41,151 nucleotides of DNA from Candidatus Saccharimonadota bacterium (GCA_009778675.1 WRFU01000004.1:1-41151), one strand, 5' to 3'. Numbered from the stretch's first letter, positions 6,827 to 16,227 are shown. The notes: generated from the sequence alone by a model not told the origin. Made by a program: numbers and translations.

Positions 6827-7897
6827 ATGGCAAAAGCCAATTTAACAATGGATGAATTACTAGCAGGGGCTAGTAGTGAGTCACAACAACTAGTACAGGG
6901 TGAAACCGTAGAGGGTAAAATCTTGTCAGTTAAAAAACATGAAATACTAGTCGATTTAGGGGCTAGGGGTATAGGCCTAGTACCAAGACGTGAGGTCAGT
7001 TTTAGCAAAAGTGTAAACGAGGGCGACGATGTAACTGCCAGCGTAATAGACACCGAAATGGACAACGGCTACGCACTACTGAGCCTACGCAAGGCCGTAA
7101 AAGACCGCGGCTGGGATGAAATTACCGATGCACTAGAAGAAGGCCGTACTATCGAAGTCGTACCATTCGACGCTAACAGAGGTGGGCTATTAGCCGAATA
7201 CGAAGATATTCGGGGCTTTTTGCCAGTTAGCCAACTAAGTGCCGAACACTACCCACGGGTAGGCAGTGCCGACAAAACCGAGATTTTACAGCGGCTAAAC
7301 GTGCTGGTTGGCAAACCAATCCAGGTACGTATACTAGATGCCGATAAAAAGAACAGTAAGCTGATATTTAGCGAAAAAGAAGCCATCCGTGATGGTCTAG
7401 CCCAACGGTTCGAAAAACTAAAGATTGGCGACACTATAGAAGGTGTTGTAACAGGGGTGGTAGATTTTGGCGTGTTTGTGAATGTTGATGGTATCGAAGG
7501 CTTGGTACATATTAGCGAAATTAGCTGGGAACGTGTAAATAACCCTAGTGACTATGTAAAAGTAGGTGACACTATAAAGGCCAAGATCATTGCAATAGAC
7601 AAAGAACGCCTAAGTCTGAGCATGAAACAACTGGTTGAAGATCCATGGTTAAGCGAAATTGAACAATTTAAGGTTGGTGATAAGGTTGAAGGCACGGTAA
7701 CGCGCATTACACCGTTTGGGGCGTTTGTACAGATTAGCCCGGCGGTAGAAGCACTGGTGCATGTTAGTGAACTAGGTGAAGGTGAAGATAACAACCCAGA
7801 AAAGATCTTTACCCTAAACGAACGTAAAGATTTTAAGATTCTAGATATCGATAAAGAAAACCGTAAGATATCACTTGGGTTCTGCAACAAAAAATAA
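6827..7897 (+). CDS. rpsA: 30S ribosomal protein S1, four S1 domains
   Basis: The 356-aa protein is built of four S1 RNA-binding domains at about residues 24-90, 105-185, 195-265 and 282-353. The third has the classical GVVDFGVFVNVDGIEGLVHI-type core, the fourth ITPFGAFVQI. It tethers mRNA to the 30S subunit. E. coli S1 has six domains; four is usual for compact or Gram-positive-like forms. An in-frame TAA at 6821 directly before the start fixes the ATG at 6827 as the earliest possible. It is followed after 30 bp by infB, likely in one transcript. See the leader entry for its odd translation signals. Confidence 0.93.
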   Translation: MAKANLTMDELLAGASSESQQLVQGETVEGKILSVKKHEILVDLGARGIGLVPRREVSFSKSVNEGDDVTASVIDTEMDNGYALLSLRKAVKDRGWDEITDALEEGRTIEVVPFDANRGGLLAEYEDIRGFLPVSQLSAEHYPRVGSADKTEILQRLNVLVGKPIQVRILDADKKNSKLIFSEKEAIRDGLAQRFEKLKIGDTIEGVVTGVVDFGVFVNVDGIEGLVHISEISWERVNNPSDYVKVGDTIKAKIIAIDKERLSLSMKQLVEDPWLSEIEQFKVGDKVEGTVTRITPFGAFVQISPAVEALVHVSELGEGEDNNPEKIFTLNERKDFKILDIDKENRKISLGFCNKK

Positions 7898-7927
7898 CCG
7901 CCAACACGATGGTAGAAAGGAGATATT

Positions 7928-9700
7928 ATGGAACAAGAAAAAGTCATAAGTATCTTTGGGTCTATCACGGTGGACGAATTAGCTACACTACTTGATATAC
8001 CAGTGACTAAACTAATTGGCGAATTGTTTAAAAATGGCGTAGTAGCTACTATTAATCAACGAATTGACTTCGAAACAGCCACGATAATTGTTGAAGAGTT
8101 AGGTTTACCAGTAAAACTAGAAAAAAAAGATGCTGCTAAAGATGTGGTGCACCACAAACATATACCGTCGGCTAACGCTATAACGCGGCCGCCAATTGTG
8201 GCGGTGATGGGGCATGTTGACCACGGCAAAACTACTCTGCTGGACACTTTATTGGACAAAAAAACAGCCCTTAGTGAAGCTGGTGGCATAACGCAGCATA
8301 TTAGCGCTTACCAGGTAAGACATAACGACCGTTTGATTACTTTTTTGGATACCCCTGGGCATGAAGCTTTCGCGGCCATTCGCCAACACGGGGCACAATT
8401 AACAGATATTGTGGTAATAGTTGTAGCTGCCGATGATGGCGTTAAACCACAAACTGTAGAAGCCATAAACTTTGCACGCGACGCTAACGCCAAGATTATC
8501 GTGGCTATCAACAAGATTGATAAAGAAGCGGCTGATGTAAATCGAGTAATGGCGCAACTAGCTACTGATTATGGGTTAAACCCCGAAGAATGGGGTGGTG
8601 ATACTATTATGGTACCAATTAGCGCTAAAGCTAACCAAAATCTAGATAAACTACTAGATATGATTTTGCTAGTAGCGGATATAGAAGAACTAAAGGCCGA
8701 TGTAAAAATTCCGGCCGAAGGTTTAGTGATTGAATCACACCTAGAGACTGGTAAAGGGGCAGTAGCTAATTTGCTGGTAGAGCAGGGTTTGTTAGAGGTA
8801 GGTGACTTTGTGGTAGTTGGTACAGTTTATGGCAAAATCCGTACTTTAGCTGATGATCGTGGTAAACCCATACGTCAAGCTGGTCCATCTGCCCCAGTGG
8901 CAGCGACCGGTTTTAAAGATGTACCACAATTTGGTGATAAGTTTACAGTAGTAAAGAACGAAAAAGTTGCCAAAAAATTAGCCGGTAAAACTGCGGTAGA
9001 CTTAGTAAAAAGTGCGGCCATGACCAATATCACTAGTAGTGATATGTTGCGTATGATTAGCCACAAACACGATATGAAAGATTTTAGAGTGGTAGTAAAA
9101 GCTGATGTTCTAGGTTCGTTGACTTCTGTAATCGACAACTTAAAACTAATTGACACTAAAGATGAAATTAGCGTATCTGTCATTGGCTCGGGGGTAGGTA
9201 ATGTGAACGAAAATGATGTGTATTTAAGTGATGAAGGGACTATTATTTACGGTTTTAACGTTGAAGTTGCGACGACTATTAAGCGACTGGCGGCTCAGCG
9301 TAAAGTGCAAATTAAGATTTTTAAGGTAATTTACGAACTACTAGATGACGCTAAAACCGAAATGTCAAAATTGCTTGACCCAGAAATAATCGAAACAGAG
9401 GTAGGCACGTTAAAAGTTAAAGGGGTGTTTAAAGTTACCAAAGAGTTACTAATCGCCGGTGGTGAAATTACCAAGGGTAAAATCACCGCAAGCTCACTAT
9501 GTCGCGCCGTTCACAACAAAGCAGATTTAGCCAAAGATTTAGAGGTGATCGGGCTACAAAAAGAAAAGCAAGATGTAAAAGAGCTGATAGAAGGTGAAAT
9601 GGGTGGTGTTAGCCTGAAAACTAGCAAAAAAGTACCGCTAGAAATTGACGATCGTTTGGTTTTTTACACCCGCGAAGTTAAACAGCGTAGCCTTCAATAA
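7928..9700 (+). CDS. infB: Translation initiation factor IF-2
   Basis: The 590-aa protein starts with one short IF2_N-type helical domain (residues ~5-58). The GTPase domain has G1 GHVDHGKTT (about residue 95), G3 DTPGHEAF, G4 NKID and G5 SAK, followed by the beta-barrel and C-terminal fMet-tRNA-binding domains. IF-2 places formyl-Met-tRNA on the 30S subunit and promotes subunit joining. E. coli IF-2 is 890 aa; the long N-terminal extension is missing, consistent with a reduced genome. GAAAGGAGA precedes the ATG by about 5 nt. It is probably co-transcribed with rpsA. Confidence 0.97.
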   Translation: MEQEKVISIFGSITVDELATLLDIPVTKLIGELFKNGVVATINQRIDFETATIIVEELGLPVKLEKKDAAKDVVHHKHIPSANAITRPPIVAVMGHVDHGKTTLLDTLLDKKTALSEAGGITQHISAYQVRHNDRLITFLDTPGHEAFAAIRQHGAQLTDIVVIVVAADDGVKPQTVEAINFARDANAKIIVAINKIDKEAADVNRVMAQLATDYGLNPEEWGGDTIMVPISAKANQNLDKLLDMILLVADIEELKADVKIPAEGLVIESHLETGKGAVANLLVEQGLLEVGDFVVVGTVYGKIRTLADDRGKPIRQAGPSAPVAATGFKDVPQFGDKFTVVKNEKVAKKLAGKTAVDLVKSAAMTNITSSDMLRMISHKHDMKDFRVVVKADVLGSLTSVIDNLKLIDTKDEISVSVIGSGVGNVNENDVYLSDEGTIIYGFNVEVATTIKRLAAQRKVQIKIFKVIYELLDDAKTEMSKLLDPEIIETEVGTLKVKGVFKVTKELLIAGGEITKGKITASSLCRAVHNKADLAKDLEVIGLQKEKQDVKELIEGEMGGVSLKTSKKVPLEIDDRLVFYTREVKQRSLQ

Positions 9701-9740
9701 TCCCACTTAATAGTGTAAAATGTAGGCATAAGGAGAATAT

Positions 9741-10154
9741 ATGTATCAACTAGATGATAGCTTTTTAGAATCAGTTGGGTTAGCTGATATGCCCACACAG
9801 CGTAAAGAAGCATTTTTAGGGCATGTGCGGGAAGAACTTGAAGTACGTGTTGGTGCTAAAATGTCAGATGGTCTCAGCCCAGATCAGATTGAAGAGTTCG
9901 AAAAGATTATCGATGGTGACAACGCTACTATAGATAAAACACTACTAGCGGCTGGTGATTATCAAAACGACGAAATTTACACAGCCTTAATAGAAAAAGC
10001 CGGTTTTAAGGCCGATAGCCAAGAACTCAAAAATGAATATGCGTCAATTGTATGGCTCACTAAAAATCGTCCAGATTACAGACAAATAGTAGCCGACACA
10101 ATGGAAGAACTCAAAAAAGAAATTAGTGCCAATAAAGACCAGATCCTATCTTAA
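9741..10154 (+). CDS. DUF5663-like small protein
   Basis: The 137-aa protein is acidic and helical, with no membrane segment. Its N-terminal half (short helix, then LSPDQIEEFEKIID-type segment) resembles DUF5663-type proteins often found in CPR genomes; this family name is from memory and uncertain. AAGGAG lies 7 nt before the ATG, and a weak -10 (TAAAAT, 9716-9721) lies just upstream. Its 3' end overlaps the 3' end of fmt on the other strand by 9 bp, with no terminator between them. Function unknown. Confidence 0.7.
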   Translation: MYQLDDSFLESVGLADMPTQRKEAFLGHVREELEVRVGAKMSDGLSPDQIEEFEKIIDGDNATIDKTLLAAGDYQNDEIYTALIEKAGFKADSQELKNEYASIVWLTKNRPDYRQIVADTMEELKKEISANKDQILS

Positions 10155-11018
10155 ATAGCCATTTATAAAATCTAATGCCGTCATTTCTTTACCGTTTGGC
10201 GGTATTAGTTTTTCTATAACCAGATATTTGCCATCTTGGCATTGTTGATCAAGCGTTGTGGTTTTTACATCGTCTACTGAGGCAGCCGTTATGGTACAAT
10301 CGCGGTCAGCAATGACTAGCTTTGATTTTGGAAAGCTAATAAACGCTCGAACTTGTCGTTCGCATTCTGCAGCCGTCATAGTTCTAGGGTCTAACCGCTG
10401 ATCGGTTTTAAGCAATTTGCGTGAATAAGTGGTTTTTTGGGGGTGTGGCTGGTTTATTGGTTTAACCTTACCGTCGATGTAAAGTGGTAAATATTTAAGT
10501 AGCATTTGATTGCTAAGATTAATTAATTTATCAGTTAACATAGGCGTGGTATCGGTAGCGGCGATAGCTAATTCTTTTTGGGCGATTAATTTGCCAGTAT
10601 CTAACGCTGGTTCTACTATCATCAGGCTAACGCCAGTTACTCTTTGGCCACTTAAAATAGCAAAAGTAATTGGATCGGCACCCCGCCACTGTGGTAACAG
10701 GCTAAAGTGGCTATTTACAATGCCAAGTTTAAAAGCATTAAGTACGTCTTGTGGTATTATCACCCCGTAATCAACTATCACTCCAACTATACTTTTGGGC
10801 TGCTTGCTACTAATAATTTGGCTAACCTCCGCACCCGTGTTAGCGAATGATAATGGTAAATTGTACTGTTCGGCTAGTTCTTCAACTGGTTTGTCGCCCT
10901 TAAAATGTGCTGGTGCAGCCTTGGTGATAACCAGTTCTATATCAAAGGAGTTAATCAGTGCTAACAGCGAGCCGGCTGCCACGGGTCCAGTACCAAAAAA
11001 AACAATTTTACTCTTCAT
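10146..11018 (-). CDS. fmt: Methionyl-tRNA formyltransferase
   Basis: The 290-aa enzyme transfers a formyl group from 10-formyl-THF to Met-tRNA for initiation. The N-terminal Rossmann segment begins KIVFFGTGPVAAG. The catalytic region contains N-S-H-FSLLP-WRGADP, keeping the Asn and His of the family, with the later Asp in ALDTGKL. A C-terminal OB-like domain follows. The start at 11018 (overlap ATGAAGAGTAA with the end of def) is preferred over the longer frame from 11057, since translational coupling with def is obvious and the protein then begins at the conserved core. def-fmt pairing is a common arrangement. Confidence 0.93.
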   Translation of the reverse strand: MKSKIVFFGTGPVAAGSLLALINSFDIELVITKAAPAHFKGDKPVEELAEQYNLPLSFANTGAEVSQIISSKQPKSIVGVIVDYGVIIPQDVLNAFKLGIVNSHFSLLPQWRGADPITFAILSGQRVTGVSLMIVEPALDTGKLIAQKELAIAATDTTPMLTDKLINLSNQMLLKYLPLYIDGKVKPINQPHPQKTTYSRKLLKTDQRLDPRTMTAAECERQVRAFISFPKSKLVIADRDCTITAASVDDVKTTTLDQQCQDGKYLVIEKLIPPNGKEMTALDFINGYLR

Positions 11019-11589
11019 CTGGCCACAAATCTTTGTTATATTTGATATCTTGCGCATAATCTAGCGGTTGTAAATCACCATTTTTGTCTAATTCAAAAAA
11101 AGCGTCTTCGTTGCCCTTTATATGGTCGATAAACAAAATGCCATGAATATGATCTATTTCGTGTTGCAACGTTCGCGCTAAAGAATCGGCTACTTTAAGC
11201 CTAATTTCTTGGCCGTTTTCTAGCTGAGCTTTAAGGCGTACTTTGCTATTACGGGGTACCATACCATAAATACGTGGTACACTTAAACAGCCTTCGTAAT
11301 CTTTAACTATCTGGCCTTCTTTTTTAACAATTTCGGGGTTAATCAGGGCGGTAAAACCCTGGTTATTTTTATCTTCTAGATCATCACGAATTATCACGAT
11401 TTTATACGGTTCACCAATTTGGGGGGCGGCCATAGCAGCACTGACTTCGTGTGGGTGTGATTTTTCCCAATCTAGTGAGGCAGCCACCATTTTTTGAATG
11501 ACTCGCCGTACGCTATCATCAATAATATGCACCTTTTGTGTTTTTTGGCGCAGTTTAGGATTAGGGACAGTTAAGATATCTTTCTTCAT
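11008..11589 (-). CDS. def: Peptide deformylase
   Basis: The 193-aa metalloenzyme removes the N-formyl group from new proteins. Motif 2 EGCLS supplies the metal Cys and motif 3 HEIDH the two His and catalytic Glu. Motif 1 reads SAAMAAPQ instead of the usual GxGLAAPQ: both glycines are replaced while the AAPQ part is kept. The -10 box TACAAT ends 8 bp before the ATG, so the mRNA is probably leaderless. It overlaps fmt by 11 bp and lies 29 bp downstream of priA. Confidence 0.95.
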   Translation of the reverse strand: MKKDILTVPNPKLRQKTQKVHIIDDSVRRVIQKMVAASLDWEKSHPHEVSAAMAAPQIGEPYKIVIIRDDLEDKNNQGFTALINPEIVKKEGQIVKDYEGCLSVPRIYGMVPRNSKVRLKAQLENGQEIRLKVADSLARTLQHEIDHIHGILFIDHIKGNEDAFFELDKNGDLQPLDYAQDIKYNKDLWPDEE

Positions 11590-11597
11590 TACAGATA

Positions 11598-11603
11598 ATT
11601 GTA
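11598..11603 (-). promoter_or_regulatory. -10 box of def-fmt (near-leaderless)
   Basis: On the minus strand TACAAT is followed by 8 bp and the def ATG. No Shine-Dalgarno is present in those 8 bp. The -35 region falls in the end of priA and is weak. Confidence 0.5.
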
Positions 11604-11618
11604 TCTTAAAACAACAGA

Positions 11619-13541
11619 TTAGAGAAGAGTTCCAGGGTCTAGATCTTTTTGCCAGCGTGGTGAAGTTAGATTTTGTGCGACGTTAAGCAGTTTACGCCTT
11701 GATGCGCTTTTTACAACAATCTGCCAGCGATAATTACCGCCTAGGCGTTCGTGAAAAGCTGGCGTAACGCCTAAAACTTCTACGCCGTCTACCTTTCGTA
11801 ATTCTTGTACTAGTGCCTGGGCGCTAGTAATCGCGGCTTTTTCGGTTTTATAGCTAATCACCAATTTTAGTAAGTAACAAAATGGCGGAAAATTACCTAA
11901 TTTACGTTTGTTAATGGTGTAATTATAAAAACTAGCATAATCTTGGGCTTGACCACTGACAATAATAGGATTTTCTGGTTGGTAGGTTTGAATTATTACT
12001 TCGGATTTATTACTACTCCGGCCGGCGCGGCCGATTACCTGGTAAAGTAGCTGAAAAGCTCGTTCTTCGCTACTAAAATCTGGTAAAGCTAAGCCTTGAT
12101 CGGCCTGTACAACACCGACAGTACCCAAATTTGGCAAATCAAAACCCTTAGCGACGGTTTGAGTGCCAATAATAATTGAAATTTTGCCACTTTTTACATC
12201 GTTATATAGGTGTTGCATTGATTGCTGCGATGGAGTGTCACTATCGAATCTAGCAATAGTGTTTTTTGGGAAAAGTTTACGTAATTCGGCTTCGATGAGT
12301 TTTGTGCCTACACCCCTGTGAACGATGTGGGAATTACCACATTCAGGGCAAGAAGTTAGCATGTTGTATTTTTTGCCACAGGTATGACAAATTAATTTAT
12401 ATTCATCAGAGTGAAGGGTAAGCGGCAACAAACACTTAGGGCACAGAGCCTGCCAGCCGCATTTATCGCAGATGGTAAGTGGCGCACTGCCGCGACGGTT
12501 ATGAAAAATCAAACACTGCCTACCAGCCCGTAAGCTAGCTTCGATAGATTGTAACAACTGATTGCTAAAGAACCTATGTTGACGCAAATTATCATGATTC
12601 TTTAGATCTACTACTGTTATTTTGGGCGGTTTAAAAGTACTGACAGCTTGTGTTGCGATTTCTACAACAGCTGAGTTATGCTGTGCTAAATAATAATCTA
12701 CTACTGGTGGCGTTGCAGTTCCTACAACACTTTTAATATTTAGTTGCTTGGCAATGAATGATGCTACGTGCAAAGCATTGTACTTGGGTGACTGTTCTTG
12801 TTTGTAACTGGGCTCATGCGCTTCATCGACTACAATTAGCCCTAAATTATTAACTGGTGCAAAAAGTGCTGAACGGGGGCCAATTACTACTGTAGCTTCA
12901 GTTGATTGTAATATTTTCTGCCACTGTAAGTGACGCTCGGCCTCAGTTTGGCCAGAATGTAACACAAATACATTCGGAAAGTACCCAGCTAGATTATGTG
13001 TTAACTGCGACAATAGGGCTATTTCGGGCACTAAAATGATAGCTGATTTACCTGCAGCTAAGGTGTCCAAAGCTAGACGTATGTAAATGTTGGTTTTGCC
13101 CGAACCAGTGATGCCGTGTAGTAACACGGTGTTAGATTGTTGTTTTTGGATTTTATTTAGTGCGGTTTGCTGGTGCTGATTAAGCGGTGGCAGACCAGGT
13201 AATTGAACGGCCTCGTACACTTCTTTAGGTAATCGACGGTTTTTATTAGTACCCCTTGGCAAGATAGTCTGTACTACCTGTGGCAAGGGTGTGACATAAT
13301 ATTCACTTAACCACTTAGCGGTGGCCACTAAGTGTTTTGGTAAAGGTTCTTGATAGATCTGTTTGGTGATTGGTTTAGTGGTAAAACTGGGCTTTTGTAC
13401 CAACCTAAAAACTACACCAACTACCATTTTTTTACTAATTGGTATTTCGACAATTGCACCAATTGGTAGTTTAGCGCTAGAATGATAAGTCAAAAAACTG
13501 GAGCCTATTTTAGTAGATGGCACAACCTCATAGTAATACAT
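11619..13541 (-). CDS. priA: Primosomal protein N' (replication restart helicase)
   Basis: The 640-aa superfamily 2 helicase restarts stalled replication forks. It has an N-terminal DNA-binding domain, Walker A GITGSGKT, a DEAH box (VVDEAHEPS), eight Cys in the zinc-binding insertion (CDKCGWQALCPKC, then CHTCGKK and CPECG), and C-terminal helicase motifs including GRAGR. The frame extends upstream to 13589, but a TATAAT box ending 6 bp before the ATG at 13541 makes that start the likely one and the mRNA leaderless. It shares its -10 region with the divergent phosphoribosyltransferase gene. def follows after 29 bp. Confidence 0.95.
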   Translation of the reverse strand: MYYYEVVPSTKIGSSFLTYHSSAKLPIGAIVEIPISKKMVVGVVFRLVQKPSFTTKPITKQIYQEPLPKHLVATAKWLSEYYVTPLPQVVQTILPRGTNKNRRLPKEVYEAVQLPGLPPLNQHQQTALNKIQKQQSNTVLLHGITGSGKTNIYIRLALDTLAAGKSAIILVPEIALLSQLTHNLAGYFPNVFVLHSGQTEAERHLQWQKILQSTEATVVIGPRSALFAPVNNLGLIVVDEAHEPSYKQEQSPKYNALHVASFIAKQLNIKSVVGTATPPVVDYYLAQHNSAVVEIATQAVSTFKPPKITVVDLKNHDNLRQHRFFSNQLLQSIEASLRAGRQCLIFHNRRGSAPLTICDKCGWQALCPKCLLPLTLHSDEYKLICHTCGKKYNMLTSCPECGNSHIVHRGVGTKLIEAELRKLFPKNTIARFDSDTPSQQSMQHLYNDVKSGKISIIIGTQTVAKGFDLPNLGTVGVVQADQGLALPDFSSEERAFQLLYQVIGRAGRSSNKSEVIIQTYQPENPIIVSGQAQDYASFYNYTINKRKLGNFPPFCYLLKLVISYKTEKAAITSAQALVQELRKVDGVEVLGVTPAFHERLGGNYRWQIVVKSASRRKLLNVAQNLTSPRWQKDLDPGTLL

Positions 13542-13543
13542 GC

Positions 13544-13553
13544 TATTATTATA
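13544..13553. promoter_or_regulatory. Symmetric bidirectional -10 box between priA and the PRTase gene
   Basis: TATTATA at 13547-13553 reads TATAATA on the other strand. The minus-strand TATAAT is 6 bp from the priA ATG. The plus-strand TATTAT (13547-13552) is 7 bp from the ATG at 13560. A second TATTAT with TGC before it (13541-13549) could also serve the plus strand. The whole intergenic region is 18 bp. Confidence 0.6.
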
Positions 13554-13559
13554 CCTAGT

Positions 13560-14225
13560 ATGGTAACTGGTTACTACAATAACAGGCATGAAGCAGGCGA
13601 ACTGCTAGCTAATGAACTATTTGATAAGTATCGTTATGAAGATATGGCTGTAGTCGCGCTAAACGATGGCGGTGTAGAAGTGGGTGAAGCAATTTCTAAC
13701 CGATTACATGCCATTTTAACTATGGTGGTAGCCGAGACTATCACTTTACCGGGTGATCCATTAGAAATCGGCTCGGTCGCTCAGGGTGGTAACTTTGTTT
13801 ACAATAACCAGTTAGCACAGGTAGAAATAGATGAATATGAGGGGGAGTTCCACAATTACCTAGAAGATGAAAAACGCAATGCCAATGCCAAAATTAACCG
13901 ATTAATGGGTGATGGCGGTGCTTTTGACCGTGATCTGTTAATTGACCGTGCCATAATTTTGGTGGCCGATGGTTTAGAGAACGGTTCACTGATAGGTGCA
14001 GCGATGGATTACCTAAAACCGGTGCGCACCAAAAGAATCATTGTGGCACTGCCAATTGCCACCGTTCCAGTAGTAGACTTTGTACACTTAAAAGCTGACG
14101 AGGTGCATATTTTAGATGTGAAGGCTGATTATATGGGTACAGATCATTATTATGAAGATAATAATATGCCGTCGCATGAAGAAATTATTAACAAACTTAA
14201 TCAAAACATATTAAATTGGCGCTAA
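13560..14225 (+). CDS. Phosphoribosyltransferase-fold protein with degenerate PRPP motif
   Basis: The 221-aa protein has the fold pattern of type I phosphoribosyltransferases. ALNDGGVEVGEAI near residue 33 corresponds to the first loop, and a beta-strand plus loop VADGLENGSL near residue 145 takes the place of the PRPP-binding VDDGxATGxT. There the key T-G-x-T residues are changed (N-G-S-L), so catalysis on PRPP is doubtful. Alternatives are a regulatory or nucleotide-sensing protein. The start at 13560 is chosen because of the -10 box just upstream; the longer frame would run into priA on the other strand. No ribosome binding site is seen, so the mRNA is probably leaderless. Confidence 0.7.
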   Translation: MVTGYYNNRHEAGELLANELFDKYRYEDMAVVALNDGGVEVGEAISNRLHAILTMVVAETITLPGDPLEIGSVAQGGNFVYNNQLAQVEIDEYEGEFHNYLEDEKRNANAKINRLMGDGGAFDRDLLIDRAIILVADGLENGSLIGAAMDYLKPVRTKRIIVALPIATVPVVDFVHLKADEVHILDVKADYMGTDHYYEDNNMPSHEEIINKLNQNILNWR

Positions 14226-14240
14226 ATCCGTAGAATGTTG

Positions 14241-14269
14241 TTGAAAAAAAACATCGTGGCGTGTAAAAT
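14241..14269 (+). promoter_or_regulatory. Promoter of the winged-helix gene and recJ
   Basis: TTGAAA at 14241-14246 and TAAAAT at 14264-14269 are separated by 17 bp. The leader contains AAGGGAAGG before the ATG at 14303. Confidence 0.75.
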
Positions 14270-14302
14270 GAGATTAAACAAGCTTATTTAAAGGGAAGGT
14301 TT

Positions 14303-14599
14303 ATGCTGGATGTCTTTATAACATCAAGGGTGAGGCGCAAGATAGTTGTTGTGTATGCAAAATACCCAGATTTCAAGACTCATGTGCGTGGTTTAGCGAA
14401 GTTAATCAAAGAAGATCCTGGTAATATCCAGCGCGAATTACGCCGTCTAGAAAAGTCCGGTTTTTTGATTAGCAGTAAACATGGCAATGCTAAAGTTTAT
14501 GCCACCAATAAACAGTTCCCAATTTTCAAAGAGTTACAGAGTATCGTTATAAAATCGCAGCAGCAATCACAAAATCGACCACGACCAAATAGCGTATGA
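14303..14599 (+). CDS. Winged-helix (ArsR-like) transcriptional regulator
   Basis: The 98-aa protein is a small winged helix-turn-helix: a first helix (VRRKIVVVYAKYP), a helix pair with GLAKLIKEDPGNIQRELRRLEKSGFL as the recognition helix, and a wing with SSKHGNAKVYATN. It has no effector domain and no metal-binding Cys set. It probably binds DNA as a dimer; targets are unknown, but autoregulation with recJ is possible. AAGGGAAGG lies 4-5 nt before the ATG. Its stop overlaps the recJ start (ATGA), so the two genes are translationally coupled. Confidence 0.8.
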   Translation: MLDVFITSRVRRKIVVVYAKYPDFKTHVRGLAKLIKEDPGNIQRELRRLEKSGFLISSKHGNAKVYATNKQFPIFKELQSIVIKSQQQSQNRPRPNSV

Positions 14600-16227
14600 G
14601 TAATCTGTTTGAGCAACTGCTCACTAGTAGAGGCCTTGAGGGTGAAAAGCTAAAGGCCTTTTTGAATTTAGATTATAACGCTAGTTATGATCCGTTTTTG
14701 CTAACAGATATGTCAAAGGCCGTAGAACACTTAGTGGCAGCACACAGCAACCAACAACAGATTTTAATTTATGGTGACTACGATGTCGATGGTATAACTA
14801 GTACAGCCCTACTATATGACGCTTTACACCAGTTTGGATTCCAGCACGTTAACTATTTATTGCCGCATCGGATTAAGGACGGCTATGGTATATCTAACGG
14901 AGCAATCGCTAAGATTAAAAAGCTCAAACCCGATTTATTAGTTACCGTCGACTGCGGTAGTGCCGATAGCACCCAGATAAAAAGTCTAATTACAGCTGGT
15001 ATTGATGTAATTGTTACTGACCACCACCAAATGAAGGCTGTAACCCCGCCGGCTACGGCGGTAATTAACCCGCATCGTCCAAACGATAAGTATCCGTTTA
15101 AGGGGCTTGCAGGTGTAGGGGTGGCCTTTAAATTAGTCCAAGCGCTGCAAACTAAGTTGGACGGCTTGCTACCAGGGCAAGAAAAGTGGCTATTGGATTT
15201 AGTCGCCATTGGTACGGTTTGTGACGGTATGGAACTTGTGGACGAAAATCGTCTGAACACATTTTTTGGCCTAAAAGTGCTGAATAAAACTCGTCGACCA
15301 GGGCTAAAGGCGCTAGTTGATGTATCGGGCAATAGCCAACAACTAACTTCGACAGATTTGGGCTTTCGGCTGGGACCCAGGTTAAATGCAGCCGGACGCT
15401 TAGCTAAAGCAGACCAAGCGCTAGAACTACTAATTGAAGATGACTTTCAAAAAGCCACCGAATTAGCTATTGATTTAAACCAGCTAAACGAACAACGCAA
15501 AAGCGTACAAAATGAGATTTTCAAAGATATCGTAGCGCAAAAGCCAGATTTAAGTGTACCAGTACTTGTGGTGGTAGGTGATAATTGGCATGAAGGTATC
15601 ATTGGTATTTTGGCTAGTAAACTAATGGAAAAGTATCAAAAACCAACCTTTGTGTTTACTAATGTTGGTGATGGCTTGCTGAAAGGTTCAGCCCGTAGTT
15701 TTGGTGATTTTTCGTTAGCAGAAGCCATAAAACAGCTGCAGCAGTTGGTAATAAAAGGCGGTGGTCATAACGAGGCTGCCGGTTTAACATTGCAAAGTGA
15801 TAAATTAGATGAATTCCGCCACAATATTGATGATTATTACGATTCGCTTAAGCTCAAGGATCAAACTAAGTTTTTGCAGGGTATTGAAGACCTAGAGGTG
15901 CAAGATTACAGCTTACTCGATTATGAGCTATTTCAAGACATATCTCGCCTGGAGCCATTTGGCAACGGTAACCCCGAACCGATCTTTAAATTACCAAACG
16001 CCAAGGTTCTAGAGGAAACATGGTTAGGCACAGATGCTAACCATTTGCGCTTAACTGTGGCCGATAAATATGGTAACGCCATAAAATTGATGTCATTCTA
16101 TGCATCTGATAAGCACAAAAATCAACTAGTAGATAAAAACGTGGATATCTGGGTGACACTCAGCCTAAACGAATGGAATGGCCAACAAACTATTGAGGGT
16201 CGTATTGATAAACTATTCGTTAGCTGA
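14596..16227 (+). CDS. recJ: Single-strand DNA exonuclease RecJ
   Basis: The 543-aa enzyme degrades ssDNA 5' to 3' in recombination and mismatch repair. The DHH domain has GDYDVDGITS (about residue 59), TVDCGS and TDHH motifs with Asp/His metal ligands. The DHHA1 domain has GGGHNEAAG, and a C-terminal OB domain follows. Length is near the usual 550-580 aa. The start overlaps the upstream regulator gene by 4 bp. RecJ supports the idea that this reduced genome keeps basic recombination, with priA nearby on the other strand. Confidence 0.96.
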   Translation: MSNLFEQLLTSRGLEGEKLKAFLNLDYNASYDPFLLTDMSKAVEHLVAAHSNQQQILIYGDYDVDGITSTALLYDALHQFGFQHVNYLLPHRIKDGYGISNGAIAKIKKLKPDLLVTVDCGSADSTQIKSLITAGIDVIVTDHHQMKAVTPPATAVINPHRPNDKYPFKGLAGVGVAFKLVQALQTKLDGLLPGQEKWLLDLVAIGTVCDGMELVDENRLNTFFGLKVLNKTRRPGLKALVDVSGNSQQLTSTDLGFRLGPRLNAAGRLAKADQALELLIEDDFQKATELAIDLNQLNEQRKSVQNEIFKDIVAQKPDLSVPVLVVVGDNWHEGIIGILASKLMEKYQKPTFVFTNVGDGLLKGSARSFGDFSLAEAIKQLQQLVIKGGGHNEAAGLTLQSDKLDEFRHNIDDYYDSLKLKDQTKFLQGIEDLEVQDYSLLDYELFQDISRLEPFGNGNPEPIFKLPNAKVLEETWLGTDANHLRLTVADKYGNAIKLMSFYASDKHKNQLVDKNVDIWVTLSLNEWNGQQTIEGRIDKLFVS

